Assembly: GCA_932521025.1 (NCBI GenBank)
Contig: OW051468.1
Coordinates: 2,542,064-2,606,063, forward strand
Direction of reading: 5' to 3'
Length of the DNA stretch: 64,000 nt
DNA from: Oscheius onirici
Lineage: Eukaryota > Nematoda > Chromadorea > Rhabditida > Rhabditidae
Shown here: one piece after another, positions 10,108 through 19,992 of the stretch
Layout: each line of letters starts with the position of its first letter
Numbering within the stretch: the first letter of the stretch is position 1
Notes under the pieces: model-generated
Seen by the model: only the letters and a program-made list of their open reading frames with translations
Databases searched by the model: none
What the model was told of the DNA's origin: nothing
Made by a program: the position numbers and the translations under genes

Positions 10108-10720
10108 CAACTTCCTTCTGCGACATCGTACAACTATTGATCTTGACCAATATTAAAGCAAACTGTCTCTCTTGGTCGTTCATTGAAAGTATACTTCTAA
10201 ACTTTCAAAAAGTGTTTTCCATGCTTTTAAAGTTACAGCCAGCGTTCCCGACTTGTCGAAACTTGTCAAGTCTAAATTCTATAAAGCGTGTTTCTAACTT
10301 GCCCTTTGTCCTTCCAATCCGCCAGTTTTGTTCGATCTCGTACTCTCTCATTTGTCCGTCTTTTCAGAGTGGAGATCGCAAGCATTCTTCGTTTCATATT
10401 TCTTTGACACACGCCACAGCTATCGCAAAATAATAGTATTTGATGAGAACTACAATTTTGCACAGCATTAGAAATGACTTGATCACAGTAAAATCTTGGT
10501 CCGAGGCCGCGAGCTTCTTGTTTCAAGAAGTACAAGAAAATTTCGGCAAAATCGGATATAAACTGTGATCGAACCATTTTCGAGCTTTGCGATGCTCTGC
10601 AATCAGGGCTCATCAAATTTGTTTCAAACAATGTTGGAATTCCAAAAGACCTATCGCGTTTCGCCCGTATTCTCTCGGCACGCCGTCCAAATGACCTTCC
10701 AGCAGTCGACACTTTTGGCA

Positions 10721-10822
10721 GGTTAAACACCTCCAATCTTTTTGAGGTTTGTGCTAGATTTGACCCTGTGAAAGCAGTGGTTGAAAGAAATTTTGCGAAG
10801 CTCTCCCATTGAGGAGAGCAAC
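10721..10822 (+). ncRNA. SL-RNA-like gene, L-type leader (copy L2)
   Basis: Leader GGTTAAACACCTCC + AATCTTTTTGAG (10721-10746, 26 nt) is followed directly by a GTTTGTG donor. Next come stem II (ACCCTGTGAAAGCAGTGGT), an Sm-like AAATTTTGC at about 10788-10796, and the hairpin GCTCTCC..GGAGAGC (10800-10819). Upstream are CGTATTCTCTCGGCACGCC and CCAAATGACCTTCCAGC, the presumed proximal element. The layout equals that of the SL1 RNA genes in this window, with a different leader. Confidence 0.7.
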
Positions 10823-11765
10823 ATGAAATTTTAGAAAAGGGAAGAAATTGGCTCGGTATTTTGGCACAAAACTTTTTGGCTTTCCAAAAGATTTTTGTGG
10901 CACGCGGACAAAAGTTAGTTTGAATCACATATCAGCTGCGTATTTAAAAGGAGTATTCAATGTCTGTAGTCAGGAAGTGTGAACGTCTCTCCAGGGTCTG
11001 GCTGTTGTTATTACAAACATACCGTCGTTCTTCAGCTTCAACGCTTCTAAACTATTTTATCAAATGCATCTCAGTCACTGTCAATGTCGATTTTTTAGCG
11101 CAAGAAAGACCTATCAGTATTCCTAAAATGTTTCCTCGGGTCTCCAAGAACCGCTGTGGATTCAAGGAGGTGCTTAAGGAACCAGGGAAAACCAAGCATG
11201 ACACCGTCTTTCGACGGCTGTCAGTTGTAGCGGATTCACAACTGACTGTCACTTTGCCGTCTCTCGGAATCGGAATCAACAAGCCTCTCTCCTTGTGGAC
11301 ATGTGCAGAATCCAGACCAAACTGAAGATGGATCCACCTCAAGGTTAGACTCCCCACATGAACAATTGGTGCTGTTAAAGATTTTGCCGTCTCTTTTTCA
11401 CAAAAGAATGCAACTGTCTTTAGACTTGACAAGTTTCGACAAGTCTAAAACGAGGGCTGTTAAAAGTTCAAAAGCGTGGAAATGTATTTTTTCGGAAGTA
11501 CAAATCAACGACTGACCATGAGAGTCAACTGCTCTGGATGTTGGTCAAGATTCTTTTGTCCTGTGGACAGTTTGTAATAACAACAGCCAGACCCTGGAGA
11601 GACGTTCACACTTCCTGACTACAGACATTGAATACTCCTTTTAAATACGCAGCTGATATGTGATTCAAACTAACTTTTGTCCGCGTGCCACAAAAATCTT
11701 TTGGAAAGCCAAAAAGTTTTGTGCCAAAATACCGAGCCAATTTCTTCCCTTTTCTAAAATTTCAT

Positions 11766-11867
11766 GTTGCTCTCCTCAATGGGAGAGCTTCGCAAAATTT
11801 CTTTCAACCACTGCTTTCACAGGGTCAAATCTAGCACAAACCTCAAAAAGTTTGGAGGTGTTTAACC
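11766..11867 (-). ncRNA. SL-RNA-like gene, L-type leader (copy L3)
   Basis: Reverse-strand copy facing L2. The leader runs from 11867 to 11842 (GGTTAAACACCTCC then AAACTTTTTGAG), followed by GTTTGTG, an AAATTTTGC Sm-like site and the terminal hairpin at about 11769-11788. It differs from L2 by only a few bases, including one in the leader. Confidence 0.7.
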
Positions 11868-12253
11868 TGCCAAAAGTGTTGACGGCTGGAAGGTCATTTG
11901 GACGGCGTGCCGAGAGAATACGGGCGAAACGCGATAGGTCTTTTGGAATTCCAACAAAGTTGTAAAATTTGGGTTTTTGTTAGGGGCTTTTCTTAGAAAA
12001 AATTGTTCGAGAATATTCTAGAACGAATTTTTTGTGAATCAATTTTTCGGCTGTTTTTGTACATTTTTGACGCTTCGTTATACTTTTCTGGTGTAGTTTT
12101 TCACGCTGAGTCGATTGAACACTAAAAATCAAGAAAATGAGTGGAACGCGCTGAAAAATTCCAAAATAGGATTTGAGCAGATGGGTCTCGACACGATTTA
12201 TACTGTAATTTTTCTAAGAAAAGATGCGATCTCCACTCTGAAATAACGGACAA

Positions 12254-12559
12254 ATGAGTACGGGATCGGAAAAAACTGGCGGATTGGAGAAAAAGGCCCT
12301 CTGCACCAAACTATTCTGGGCAGAGGAGTGCACTCGGGTGGATGAAGAAGGTGACACTAGAGGACAAAAGACAACAAGGAGTACCACGACTACGATGAAC
12401 GAAGGACATTCTCAGAGAATTTGGATCTTCGTGGTGGAGAAGAAGAGAATAGGAATGGAAAACCATCAGAACATCACTCGTCATAGACGTGATTATGCAA
12501 TAACCTTAAACTTGAACTACAAATTTGTTGAACACAAAGCCGGAAACGGCTCGAGCTAG
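12254..12559 (+). CDS. hypothetical ORF, weak
   Basis: An uninterrupted 101-codon frame from ATG at 12254. It is hydrophilic, with a Thr/Ser run (TTRSTTTTMN) and no signal peptide, membrane segment or recognised motif. No splice or TATA support. It may be chance. Confidence 0.2.
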   Translation: MSTGSEKTGGLEKKALCTKLFWAEECTRVDEEGDTRGQKTTRSTTTTMNEGHSQRIWIFVVEKKRIGMENHQNITRHRRDYAITLNLNYKFVEHKAGNGSS

Positions 12560-12847
12560 AAAATTGAGCTCTCTTCCTTGAAGTTACAAGTTCCAAGGGA
12601 GGGGCTAAACCTCTCTTGCCAACTTTTATACTTTCGACCTCTTCTCATTTCCAGGAATTCCAACAAGCCAACCGCCAGACAAGGAGCCAAGTAGACAGTC
12701 ACATGCTCCCTCTTCAAATCAGATGACGCGTTTTGTGCTTTTGTCTTCAGACTATGTTTGCCAACGTCATATCTTCTAAAACACACGTGGGTCGCTCCAA
12801 AAATTCCTTTCTCTGCGTCCGCCCGCCCCCTATCAGTCGCCTTCCAA

Positions 12848-13134
12848 ATGCAAAACCCTGCTGGTCTTCTCCCTACAAAAATCGTTTACACGCAAATAGA
12901 TCATGATGCCAGTCTGAATGCTATTGATCCAGAGTCTTTGATTCTTTTTGACGATAAAGAAGGTAATTTTTTGTTTGGTCCCACTGACAGAGAGAGTCCA
13001 GACTCAATGATACAGCACCTTTTCCAGAAAGAAGAAACAACATAATCAAACTGTTACGGTGCTTCATTATGACCACGGCGATAGTCACTATTCTCTTCCT
13101 CATGATGCTCAGATTCGTTCAAGAAGATTACTGA
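12848..13134 (+). CDS. small single-pass membrane protein (two-exon family)
   Basis: Exon 1 is 12848-12962 and exon 2 is 12995-13134; the product is 84 aa. The 32-nt intron (GTAATT..CAGAG) is in phase 1, as in the other members. Two other AG sites 2 and 4 nt upstream give frames without a membrane segment, so the acceptor at 12994 is preferred. The N-terminal part is acidic; exon 2 gives LNDTAPFPERRN, then a membrane segment (CFIMTTAIVTILFLMML) and the tail RFVQEDY*. Confidence 0.65.
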
Positions 13135-14324
13135 TTCTGACGATTACTTTTTCTGTACATATCCTTGTCTTTTTATGAAGATTTTACTCTTTACTTTGTC
13201 CGTAACACTACCACTAATAGTAGATTCCCCGCACCTTTTTTGTCTACGTATTTTCAGTAACGCAAAACTGCGTAGCAAAATTTCCCATGCAATTTCGAAT
13301 AAAATGCGTACGTGACAGGGTTGGGCGTTCATTTTGTCGGCAATTTCGCGTAACTCGTGCCATTTGTAAATCACTAAAAAATAAATTCTGAATGCATTTG
13401 CAAAAAAATGAGAAGTGAAAAAAAAACGATCTCCAGGATGAGCTAGAGCCATCTGATCGCTGATCGCAACGCGGCTCTAGCGTTTACCAAGATTATATTT
13501 ATTCCTGTTTCATTTTTTTTTGCAGATGTATTCAAGGTCTGCGCATGTGGGAAGTATAGTTTGAGAATTTATTTTTTAGTGATTTAAAAAAACGGTAAAT
13601 TTATGGCTTGGCCAGAATCTGTTCAGAACTGCGCTGCATAGCCTATATTTGGACCGAAACCCTGAACCAAGACACTGATTCTTCTAAAAATATGATGTTG
13701 TTGGCAGGCGATCTGTTTGCATCACTGCAGGTTGTACCGACCGTTGTTATTGCACTTTAGGTACAACCGAAATGATAAATCACAAAAATAGGCTTCCGCG
13801 GCAGCAAAACAGAAACAACTTATGACACAAATCAGAAGATAAGTCTTTGTCTCTCCGTCATTTTCTTCCTCTACAAAAATTTGTCAGTAGTTAGTTTCCC
13901 CTGTACATCCTGTAGCCGTTCCAGTTCCAGGCTGCCCACACGTGGCGGAGCCTGCTGTTGCCTCCTCTCACGCCACCTTCTGCTAATCAGCAAGTTTATG
14001 ATGCCAAGGAAAGAAGACTTGTTTGTACAAGAAGAAAAGTGAAGACACTGGGCGTCGGATAGGAAGATAAGAACGGAGTTCAGTTAGGAGACAAACTGGG
14101 GTCGTAGAGTCTGAACAGAGGAATCCAATCCTCAGTTTGTCCCTCTGTCCCATTGTATGTAGACAAACTCTTGCCAACAGTAACAAAAATTCGTGATGTT
14201 CTAACTGTATTGCCATCTCTGTCTCTCTGCCCCCATTCCCCCGAACACCTGAGTTTGCACGAACAAGGATGAAAACACAAGCTTTATTGTCTCAATGGTA
14301 GGACAATGATATAATTGTAGAAGT
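13135..14324. other. gene-poor spacer
   Basis: No gene that I can support. It contains short inverted GCGTAA/TTACGC and GTACAACC/GGTTGTAC pairs. AATAAA on the minus strand at about 14283 belongs to the gene that ends at 14403 or 14325. Confidence 0.4.
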
Positions 14325-14402
14325 TCATCCGTCCGTGGTGATTATCTTCCTTCCGTTCGGCAGATCGACGATACGAAGAGTCTTCTTTCCGTCCTCGAGA
14401 AT

Positions 14403-16046
14403 CTAACTCACCGGCATACCTGAAAAAAAGTTAGAAGACAAAGCAAACTCTGACCTGGGATCCTTCTGTAGTTGTACTTGGAGAGGATGTCATCTTCGAA
14501 GTCTCCCTGACTGTGGATGGAATAAATGTGCTCCTTGAGGGCGACGTCTTTGGCCTCCATTCTCGTCCACTGGGATAGCATCTTCTCAAAACGATCCGAC
14601 TTCATCCAATCAATTTCGACCGTCTTCAGCTTCAGCAGATTGATGTCCGGGACGGCTCTGGTGAAGTGAACCGAGCCGCAGAGATGAAGAACGGACTCGG
14701 GGAAGGGCTTCATCGTCACATTCAAATCCAGGACGAGTTTCGGAGAGTTCAGCATCTCGAGTTGTGCCTCCGTGACCTCAGTGGGCATCTCCTCGAAAAA
14801 GTTGTCCTTGAGTTTCACTTCAAACTTCCTGCCAATTTTTCTGAAGAGGCCACGATCCGCCTTCAAGGAGTCCATCACAGCAGGGCTATCCAACGAGAGT
14901 CCAGCACAGTTGTGACGATATCTCAGTTCGTCACCATAAATTTTCAGCACGTCGAACTTGAATCCGTAGTCGACCAGGTTCTCCACCGGGATAATCGTCT
15001 CATCACGTTGACCTTCTCTCAGACGAACATCGTACCAGGGACCCTGGAAAGATAATTGTCTCAGTAGATGCAGTTCTTCTGTCTCTCTGCCCCTCCGAGA
15101 AGATAAGACCTGTCGAAGACCGTCGGTCCGGTCAGCATGAAGTTGTACATCGTGGGAGCGTCGACGTAGTGCATCACCTTCGGCAGGATATCGTCCGAGA
15201 GGAGCATGGCCAGGCACTTGTCACGATACGAGTCGTATTCCTCTCTTCTCATCTCGTGCTCGATCTTCAGGATGCCGTCCTTCAACGTCAAAGTCAACTT
15301 CGAAAAGTTGCTCTCCAGCGTCAGAAGTCTCTCCTCGCGAACTGAATTGTGAGGTGCAAGAAATTCGAATGAATTCAAACCTTGGTCTTCCGGCAGGTAG
15401 ATGAATTCGTGGCAGAAGTCGTCCAATCTGTATCGTTCGCCATCCTTCATTTCCTCGTACTCCCTCACCAGCTTTTTGAACATTTCCTCCAAGAGTCCAT
15501 CGGGGTCGAGGTGTCCGATTTGTCTGAAAATTACAGAGTGGTACACTTTTCGAGGATCAGACGGACAGAGGGAGACAGAAAAAAAAACTCACAAAGGCAA
15601 CTGCTCTCGAACTCCGCGTATTTGCCGACTGTCGGGTCGAAGGTGTTGCTTGGAACGATCTTCTCCACAGCGATTGTACGGGCGCTGATCTCCTTGTTGA
15701 CCAGCAGGAAATCTCCATTGATCACCAGCGACGTCAAGCGATCAGCGTCTTCTTCTGAACATTGGAATGTTGACAAGGAAATAGATGATACTAACCGATA
15801 GACGACATGAAGAGATCTTGGTTCTTGGTCTGGACTCCTAAAACAGAAAAGTAAGTCACTGTCATTATCACTGTTCTAAAGTAGTTCCACCAAGACACCC
15901 AATGGTAAACACCACCAGAAGAGACCTCGGTGTACCTACTAGAAGTTATAAAACGAACGAACCTTGTCTATCGACTTCGGTAGATTCTGACGAGGCGAGA
16001 CGCTCCAACAGTCGCTGACGATCGCTGCTTGAAGAATAGCTCTTTC
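14403..16046 (-). CDS. multi-exon unrecognised protein, weak F-box-like segment, 5' end missing
   Basis: Exons (minus): 16046-15963, 15837-15796, 15754-15589, 15523-15381, 15341-15121, 15043-14455 and 14419-14403. No initiating ATG is found; the first exon shown begins at a CTAG acceptor, so an upstream exon is missing. Recognisable stretches are SSSSDRQRLLERLASSES, LLSDDILPKVMHYVDAPTMY with NFMLTGPT (F-box-like), and GPWYDVRLREG. The sixth exon is the largest (196 codons). The donors at 15588 (GTTTTT) and 15120 (GTCTTC) are non-ideal and were chosen for frame. The final exon ends RIPGMPVS with a TAG, yet the same frame continues for 24 codons of coding-like sequence (LEDGKKTLRIVDLPNGRK) to a TGA at 14325-14327. 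Confidence 0.55.
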
Positions 16047-16398
16047 CTAGAAACTTTCGCTTTTTATCATGTATAAAAGTCTTTATCTAGGTGACTTTTG
16101 AAAACAAACAGATTTGCACAAAGTTTCGAAAAAATTTGCTTTCTAAGCTAGGTTTTTTTAAACTTTTGTCGCAGAGAGTGTTTCACCCTTTGCCCTCTTT
16201 CCGCCACCTCCAGAAAAGATCCCTTCTCGGAGCGAACTGTTTTCAAACAAAAGACGAGAAAAGGATTCAACTACAAGGAGAAACAAGTCCATTCTTGTGG
16301 GAGAAAGCTCTATAGAAACGTGAGGAATAACTGTGAACGGTGGTATGGTAGATTGACAGTAAGATGACTACGCAAAATATTTATTAAGAGAAAATTTC

Positions 16399-16677
16399 TT
16401 ACTTCTTCGGGCTCTTCTTCTTGAGAGCGGAGCGGCCGGTCCTCCGCCGCGGCCCGGGCGTGTTCCTCGGCTTCCCTGGCCAGTTCCTCAGAAAGTCGAT
16501 TATCTTTTTCGGCGTCGTCTTCAGTCTTTCAGCAGCCTTGCCTATCTTTTCTAGGCTGTCCAGCATGTACACTTTCACATCCGCCTTGTATTTTGGATCT
16601 TCCAGATAGCTCAGGAAGGAGTTCTTGAGTGAATGGCTCTCCTTTGAAAACGTCCTACTTATATAATTTTCTACCAC
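16399..16677 (-). CDS. small basic-tailed protein, start uncertain
   Basis: The frame is open from about 16677 to TAA at 16399. The middle is helical-looking (SFLSYLEDPKYKADVKVYML, then DSLEKIGKAAERLK) and the end is very basic (GPRRRTGRSALKKKSPKK), like a nucleic-acid-binding tail. TATATAAG at about 16660 lies inside the open frame, so it may be the TATA box; the first true ATG is then at about 16568, which gives 55 aa. Family not recognised. Confidence 0.45.
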   Translation of the reverse strand: MVENYISRTFSKESHSLKNSFLSYLEDPKYKADVKVYMLDSLEKIGKAAERLKTTPKKIIDFLRNWPGKPRNTPGPRRRTGRSALKKKSPKK

Positions 16678-17068
16678 TCGAGGGAGGCAGAAAGTTCAAT
16701 TCAATTGAAATCAGTCAGCAGTCCTCTAACCGACCGCGCCATGGGAAAAGGCTGGCCGCCCGGCGACAGGCTTATTCCTTTGGATTCTGTCCACTAACTG
16801 AAAGATACTGCCCAGCGGTTCTATAAAATAAGCAAATTGTGTTTATCTTTTCTCACAGGTCCAAAACCTCACTCCTTCTAATTCCATCCTCTTTTTCCAC
16901 CACTTGTTTTCCTCAAGATCTCAATTTCAGCCACTATTCAATATTTACTCCCTCTTCAATCATGGGATTAGCCACAACAGCGTATGTCTCCCCTTATCTG
17001 TTGTCTTTCCGCCCGCATAAATTCATAACAGTCACGTAAGGTTGACCCTCCCTTATCAGTTCATCACA

Positions 17069-18356
17069 ATGGCGCATATTGACTATCCCGGCTCGGAAAT
17101 TCCTCCATATTCCGAGGCGGCTGCTCTACCTGCCAAAAAGCATGATGGAGTAATAATGAACGAGACTTTGGAAAGAGGAATTCACCTTCCTCCGGATGTT
17201 CGACAGGAGAGAGGCGATGACTGGAAACATGACATTATCAGAGGTAGGAGAGTTTTTTTTTAGAAATTTGGTGAAGCATCTCGTTCGAGCGGATAGTCTG
17301 GTCCAAAACGAAACATGGTGGATCGGAGCTGTCTGCATTCATCTAAACAAATTAAACCGGACGTACCTACAATAGTGTAGGAAAGACAATTGATCTCTCC
17401 ATTTATCTATCAGTTATTATTTTATGTAGGCGAACAAGATGGACGACTCTGACGAGAGGGAACGAGAGAGTGTTGAGGGAGGGAATGAGAGGTTTATCAA
17501 TATGTCCTAAGAGATAGTTTAGAGCTCCTACAATTGGGAAAAACGCCTACCGGATATGAGATCAGATACATTAGTCTGCTATTCGGTTCTTTTCCGAATT
17601 CGAAGCGGTATAAAAACAAAGTATTTTTTCCTGACTCTTACAAGAAATGGAACGTTTTTGTAGGAGTAATCAAGGACCTTTACATTGTGCATACAATACA
17701 CGTTTTAATTGTCCGTTTAGGTTAGCCATCGGCCGTCGCCTTTCCTGCCTTGTGAAGCTTAAAAGTCTAGTTGCCTTCCCAGTAACGGGAAAGCTGTTCC
17801 AAAATTTTATATTCAACCTCTATCTTCATAGGGTCGGAAGCATTTGAATACCTCAAACTTGGGTAATTAAACCGACGATACTGTGCTCTCTTGGGTGATA
17901 AGAAGGGCTGGGAAGGGAGACGAAATGGCAGTGGCCGTGAAGCTTAGAAATTACAAAGTACAGGAAGACACAAAGCCTTCCTAGCAAAGGTTGGGCAACT
18001 TTGGAACGTTCACGCCCTCGCAACCTGGCCCTCAGGTAGCACCCACTAGCACACTAGAAGTCGGGAGATACTTTACTTTACAGGAAGACACCGTTTTAGC
18101 TGAACAGTGTAACTTTAGCATCTCTGAACTGATCTTTTTAAAAATCACTCTTGTGCTGTTTTCAAATATTCGTGTCCGAAACTACCATATTCTTTCCAAC
18201 TTGTTTATTCCAGGCCAATTCCACAATCCATCACCCCGATCCATCGTTCCAATCCGAGTCTCCGTCGCCCTTTTAGCCTTCACTCTTGCTGCTCTTCTCA
18301 TCGTTCTCTTTGTCGTCTTTTTCGATGTTGACCGGCGGAGACAGGGCTCCAATTAA
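17069..18356 (+). CDS. small Pro-rich single-pass membrane protein with long intron
   Basis: Exon 1 is 17069-17243 and exon 2 is 18214-18356, phase 1; the product is 105 aa. The N-terminus has a PPxY-like motif (SEIPPYSEAA) and an acidic, soluble stretch. Exon 2 gives NPSPRSIVPIRVS, then a membrane segment (VALLAFTLAALLIVLFVVFF), then DVDRRRQGSN*. The 970-nt intron is unusual for this family because it contains an SL1 RNA gene on the opposite strand (17770-17873). A TATA-like TATAAAATAAG is at about 16815. Confidence 0.65.
17770..17873 (-). ncRNA. sls-1: SL1 spliced-leader RNA gene (copy a)
   Basis: Minus strand from 17873: the 22-nt nematode SL1 leader (GGTTTAATTACCCAAG then TTTGAG) is followed directly by a GTATTC donor. 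Next come an Sm-like AAAATTTTGGAAC and the hairpin CTTTCCCGTTACTGGGAAGG. Upstream, GCCATTTCGTCTC and CAGCCCTTCTTATCACCC match the other copies. Compared with them, the stretch between stem II and the Sm site is altered (ATAAAATTTTGG), so this copy may be less active. It sits in an intron of the membrane-protein gene, on the opposite strand. Confidence 0.85.
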
Positions 18357-18448
18357 CCTTGTAAATATTGTACATATTCAGCTCAAAAAAAAACAAAAGG
18401 AACAACAAATTCACAGAGTTAAAAATGGGGTAAAAGAACTACAAACAG

Positions 18449-18781
18449 TTAATAATTTTCTTCGTCGACGGCTTGTCCAGCGGCTGGTTCTTCCTCGTCT
18501 TCTTCTTCCTCGATGGGCTCGTCGCTTTTTTCTTCTTCATCAACCGGCTCGTCTCCTTGATCCTCCTCGTCGCCGACTTGTTCCTCCAACTTTTTCAGCT
18601 TTCTTAGAGCGTGATTTCGAACATCTCTGAACATATTTTTTGGGAGAAACTTAAAAAAACTAACTTGAGATACTTAATCATGAGCTCCTTGCTGGCCGTG
18701 TGTCGAAGCACAAGAGCATGTCGAAGCTTGAGAGCCGTTCGTACTAGAATCTTCTTCTCGGCAGCTTTACGAGTGATTCTT
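18449..18781 (-). CDS. small basic-then-acidic protein, 5' exon missing
   Basis: Exons 18781-18665 and 18626-18449 join in phase 2 over a 38-nt intron. The first exon is Lys/Arg-rich and helical (RITRKAAEKKILVRTALKLR, then HALVLRHTASKELM). The second begins DVRNHALRKLKKLEE and ends in a long acidic tail of Glu/Asp ending DEENY*. The frame upstream of 18781 requires an exon ending in phase 2, which I could not find; a nearby ATG at about 18844 does not fit. Function unknown. Confidence 0.5.
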
Positions 18782-18973
18782 CTGAAAAATAACAGATTAG
18801 TTAACAATGTACCAAGTTTTTTTCTATCCTCTCACACATTTTATTGTCCTGTTCCCTCTTTATTCGAGCTCAAATTAGGACAAAAAAAATTTTCAGAGGA
18901 ACGTTTTTCTTCGGTCTACGTAACTTTTCAAGCATGGGCTTTGAAGAATATTTCTTGTCATTTTCCGTTTTAG

Positions 18974-19992
18974 TCTGCTAAACCAACCGATTATTAGCTT
19001 TGAGGATGAAAAGTGTAATTTTCACGTTCACGATGTTATGAGAGAGATCGAAAGTAACCTAGTTTCTGAACAAAATGCATCTGAAACTGTATCGCTGGTC
19101 TAAACAACGGGTTGTTACGAAAGTTGTATGATACAGTTGCAGGAACGCTCATTATATGAAGTTTCTTAAAAAATGACTCTACTGAATACTTTTTTAAAAC
19201 GACACCAAAAAAAGACCAAAAAAGGTCGGCCAAGTGAGTGCGCAGTTGGAAGTTGGAGCCAGGCGTGTTACTTCTCGAGGGAAGGTATATTCCACGTGGC
19301 TGGCTTAGATAACCCAACCACTTCGGACCGGCCGCCGCCTCTACACTTCGCTGGTCTTTATATAGAAGTGTCTGGGCAGTTTCGCCGATTTGAAAGGGTT
19401 GCGACCTTGATTTCACTACAAAGGAGAGGGCAAAGAAAAAAGACCGGCTTTCAAAACTCTGTTCAAAAGGTCCTATCCTTCAATTTTTATGTTTTGAGAC
19501 AAAAAAACACAGCAAAAGGACAGTCAAGTAATGTGCTTGGGAAGGGTTTTGTGAGATGCCTCACGGGCTCATGAGTCCTCCCGAAGGATTCTTCACATTT
19601 TCTGGGTAACCCAATCACTCCGGACCGACCATTTTCTATTAGTTTTGTTGGCGGTTATGTGCCAGTGTCTGTGCTGTTTGCCGAGTTCAGGCGGCCGTGA
19701 TTTTGACATCACTAGGAAGGAGAGGGAAGAGAAAAAAGGAACGGGCTTTCATGACTTGTACAAAAAACTCGGTACAGCATTGCTTCAAATTAACGCCAAA
19801 ATGGACAGAAAAGAATGGTTCAAGAAATCGCTGTGAAAAGGTGCATGATGTGCGCGAATGGTCAGTAGGAGTCCAGGGGTTGATTAATTGACCTTAATTG
19901 CAATTTGCAATTTGAAACTTTGCAAAATAAAATAAAAGTTTCCAAGCAAAGCTAAAAAGTTTGCAAACACTTTAAAAAGACACAAAAAGGTT
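18974..19992. repeat. two diverged direct repeats in a gene-free stretch
   Basis: About 19305-19480 and 19605-19770 are related in the same orientation: each begins near GGTAACCCAA/ATAACCCAAC..TCGGACCG, continues through GGTTATG/GGTCTTTA..GTGTCTG and ends in AGGAGAGGG(C/A)AAGA..GGGCTTTCA. No gene is seen across 18974-19992. Confidence 0.5.

Larger units (their letters stand above)
10632..11957. repeat. inverted repeat with two L-type SL-RNA-like genes
   Basis: The left arm (about 10632-11010) and right arm (about 11573-11957) are nearly identical reverse complements of about 380 bp, with about 560 bp between them. Each arm holds a complete L-type small-RNA gene with its upstream element. The open frames in the arms are by-products of the repeat. 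Confidence 0.8.

Noticed and set aside
10272..10928. 218-codon minus-strand frame, and a related one at 11660-11965
   Set aside because: They lie in the inverted repeat that carries L-type small-RNA genes; the recurring protein is a by-product of the repeat.
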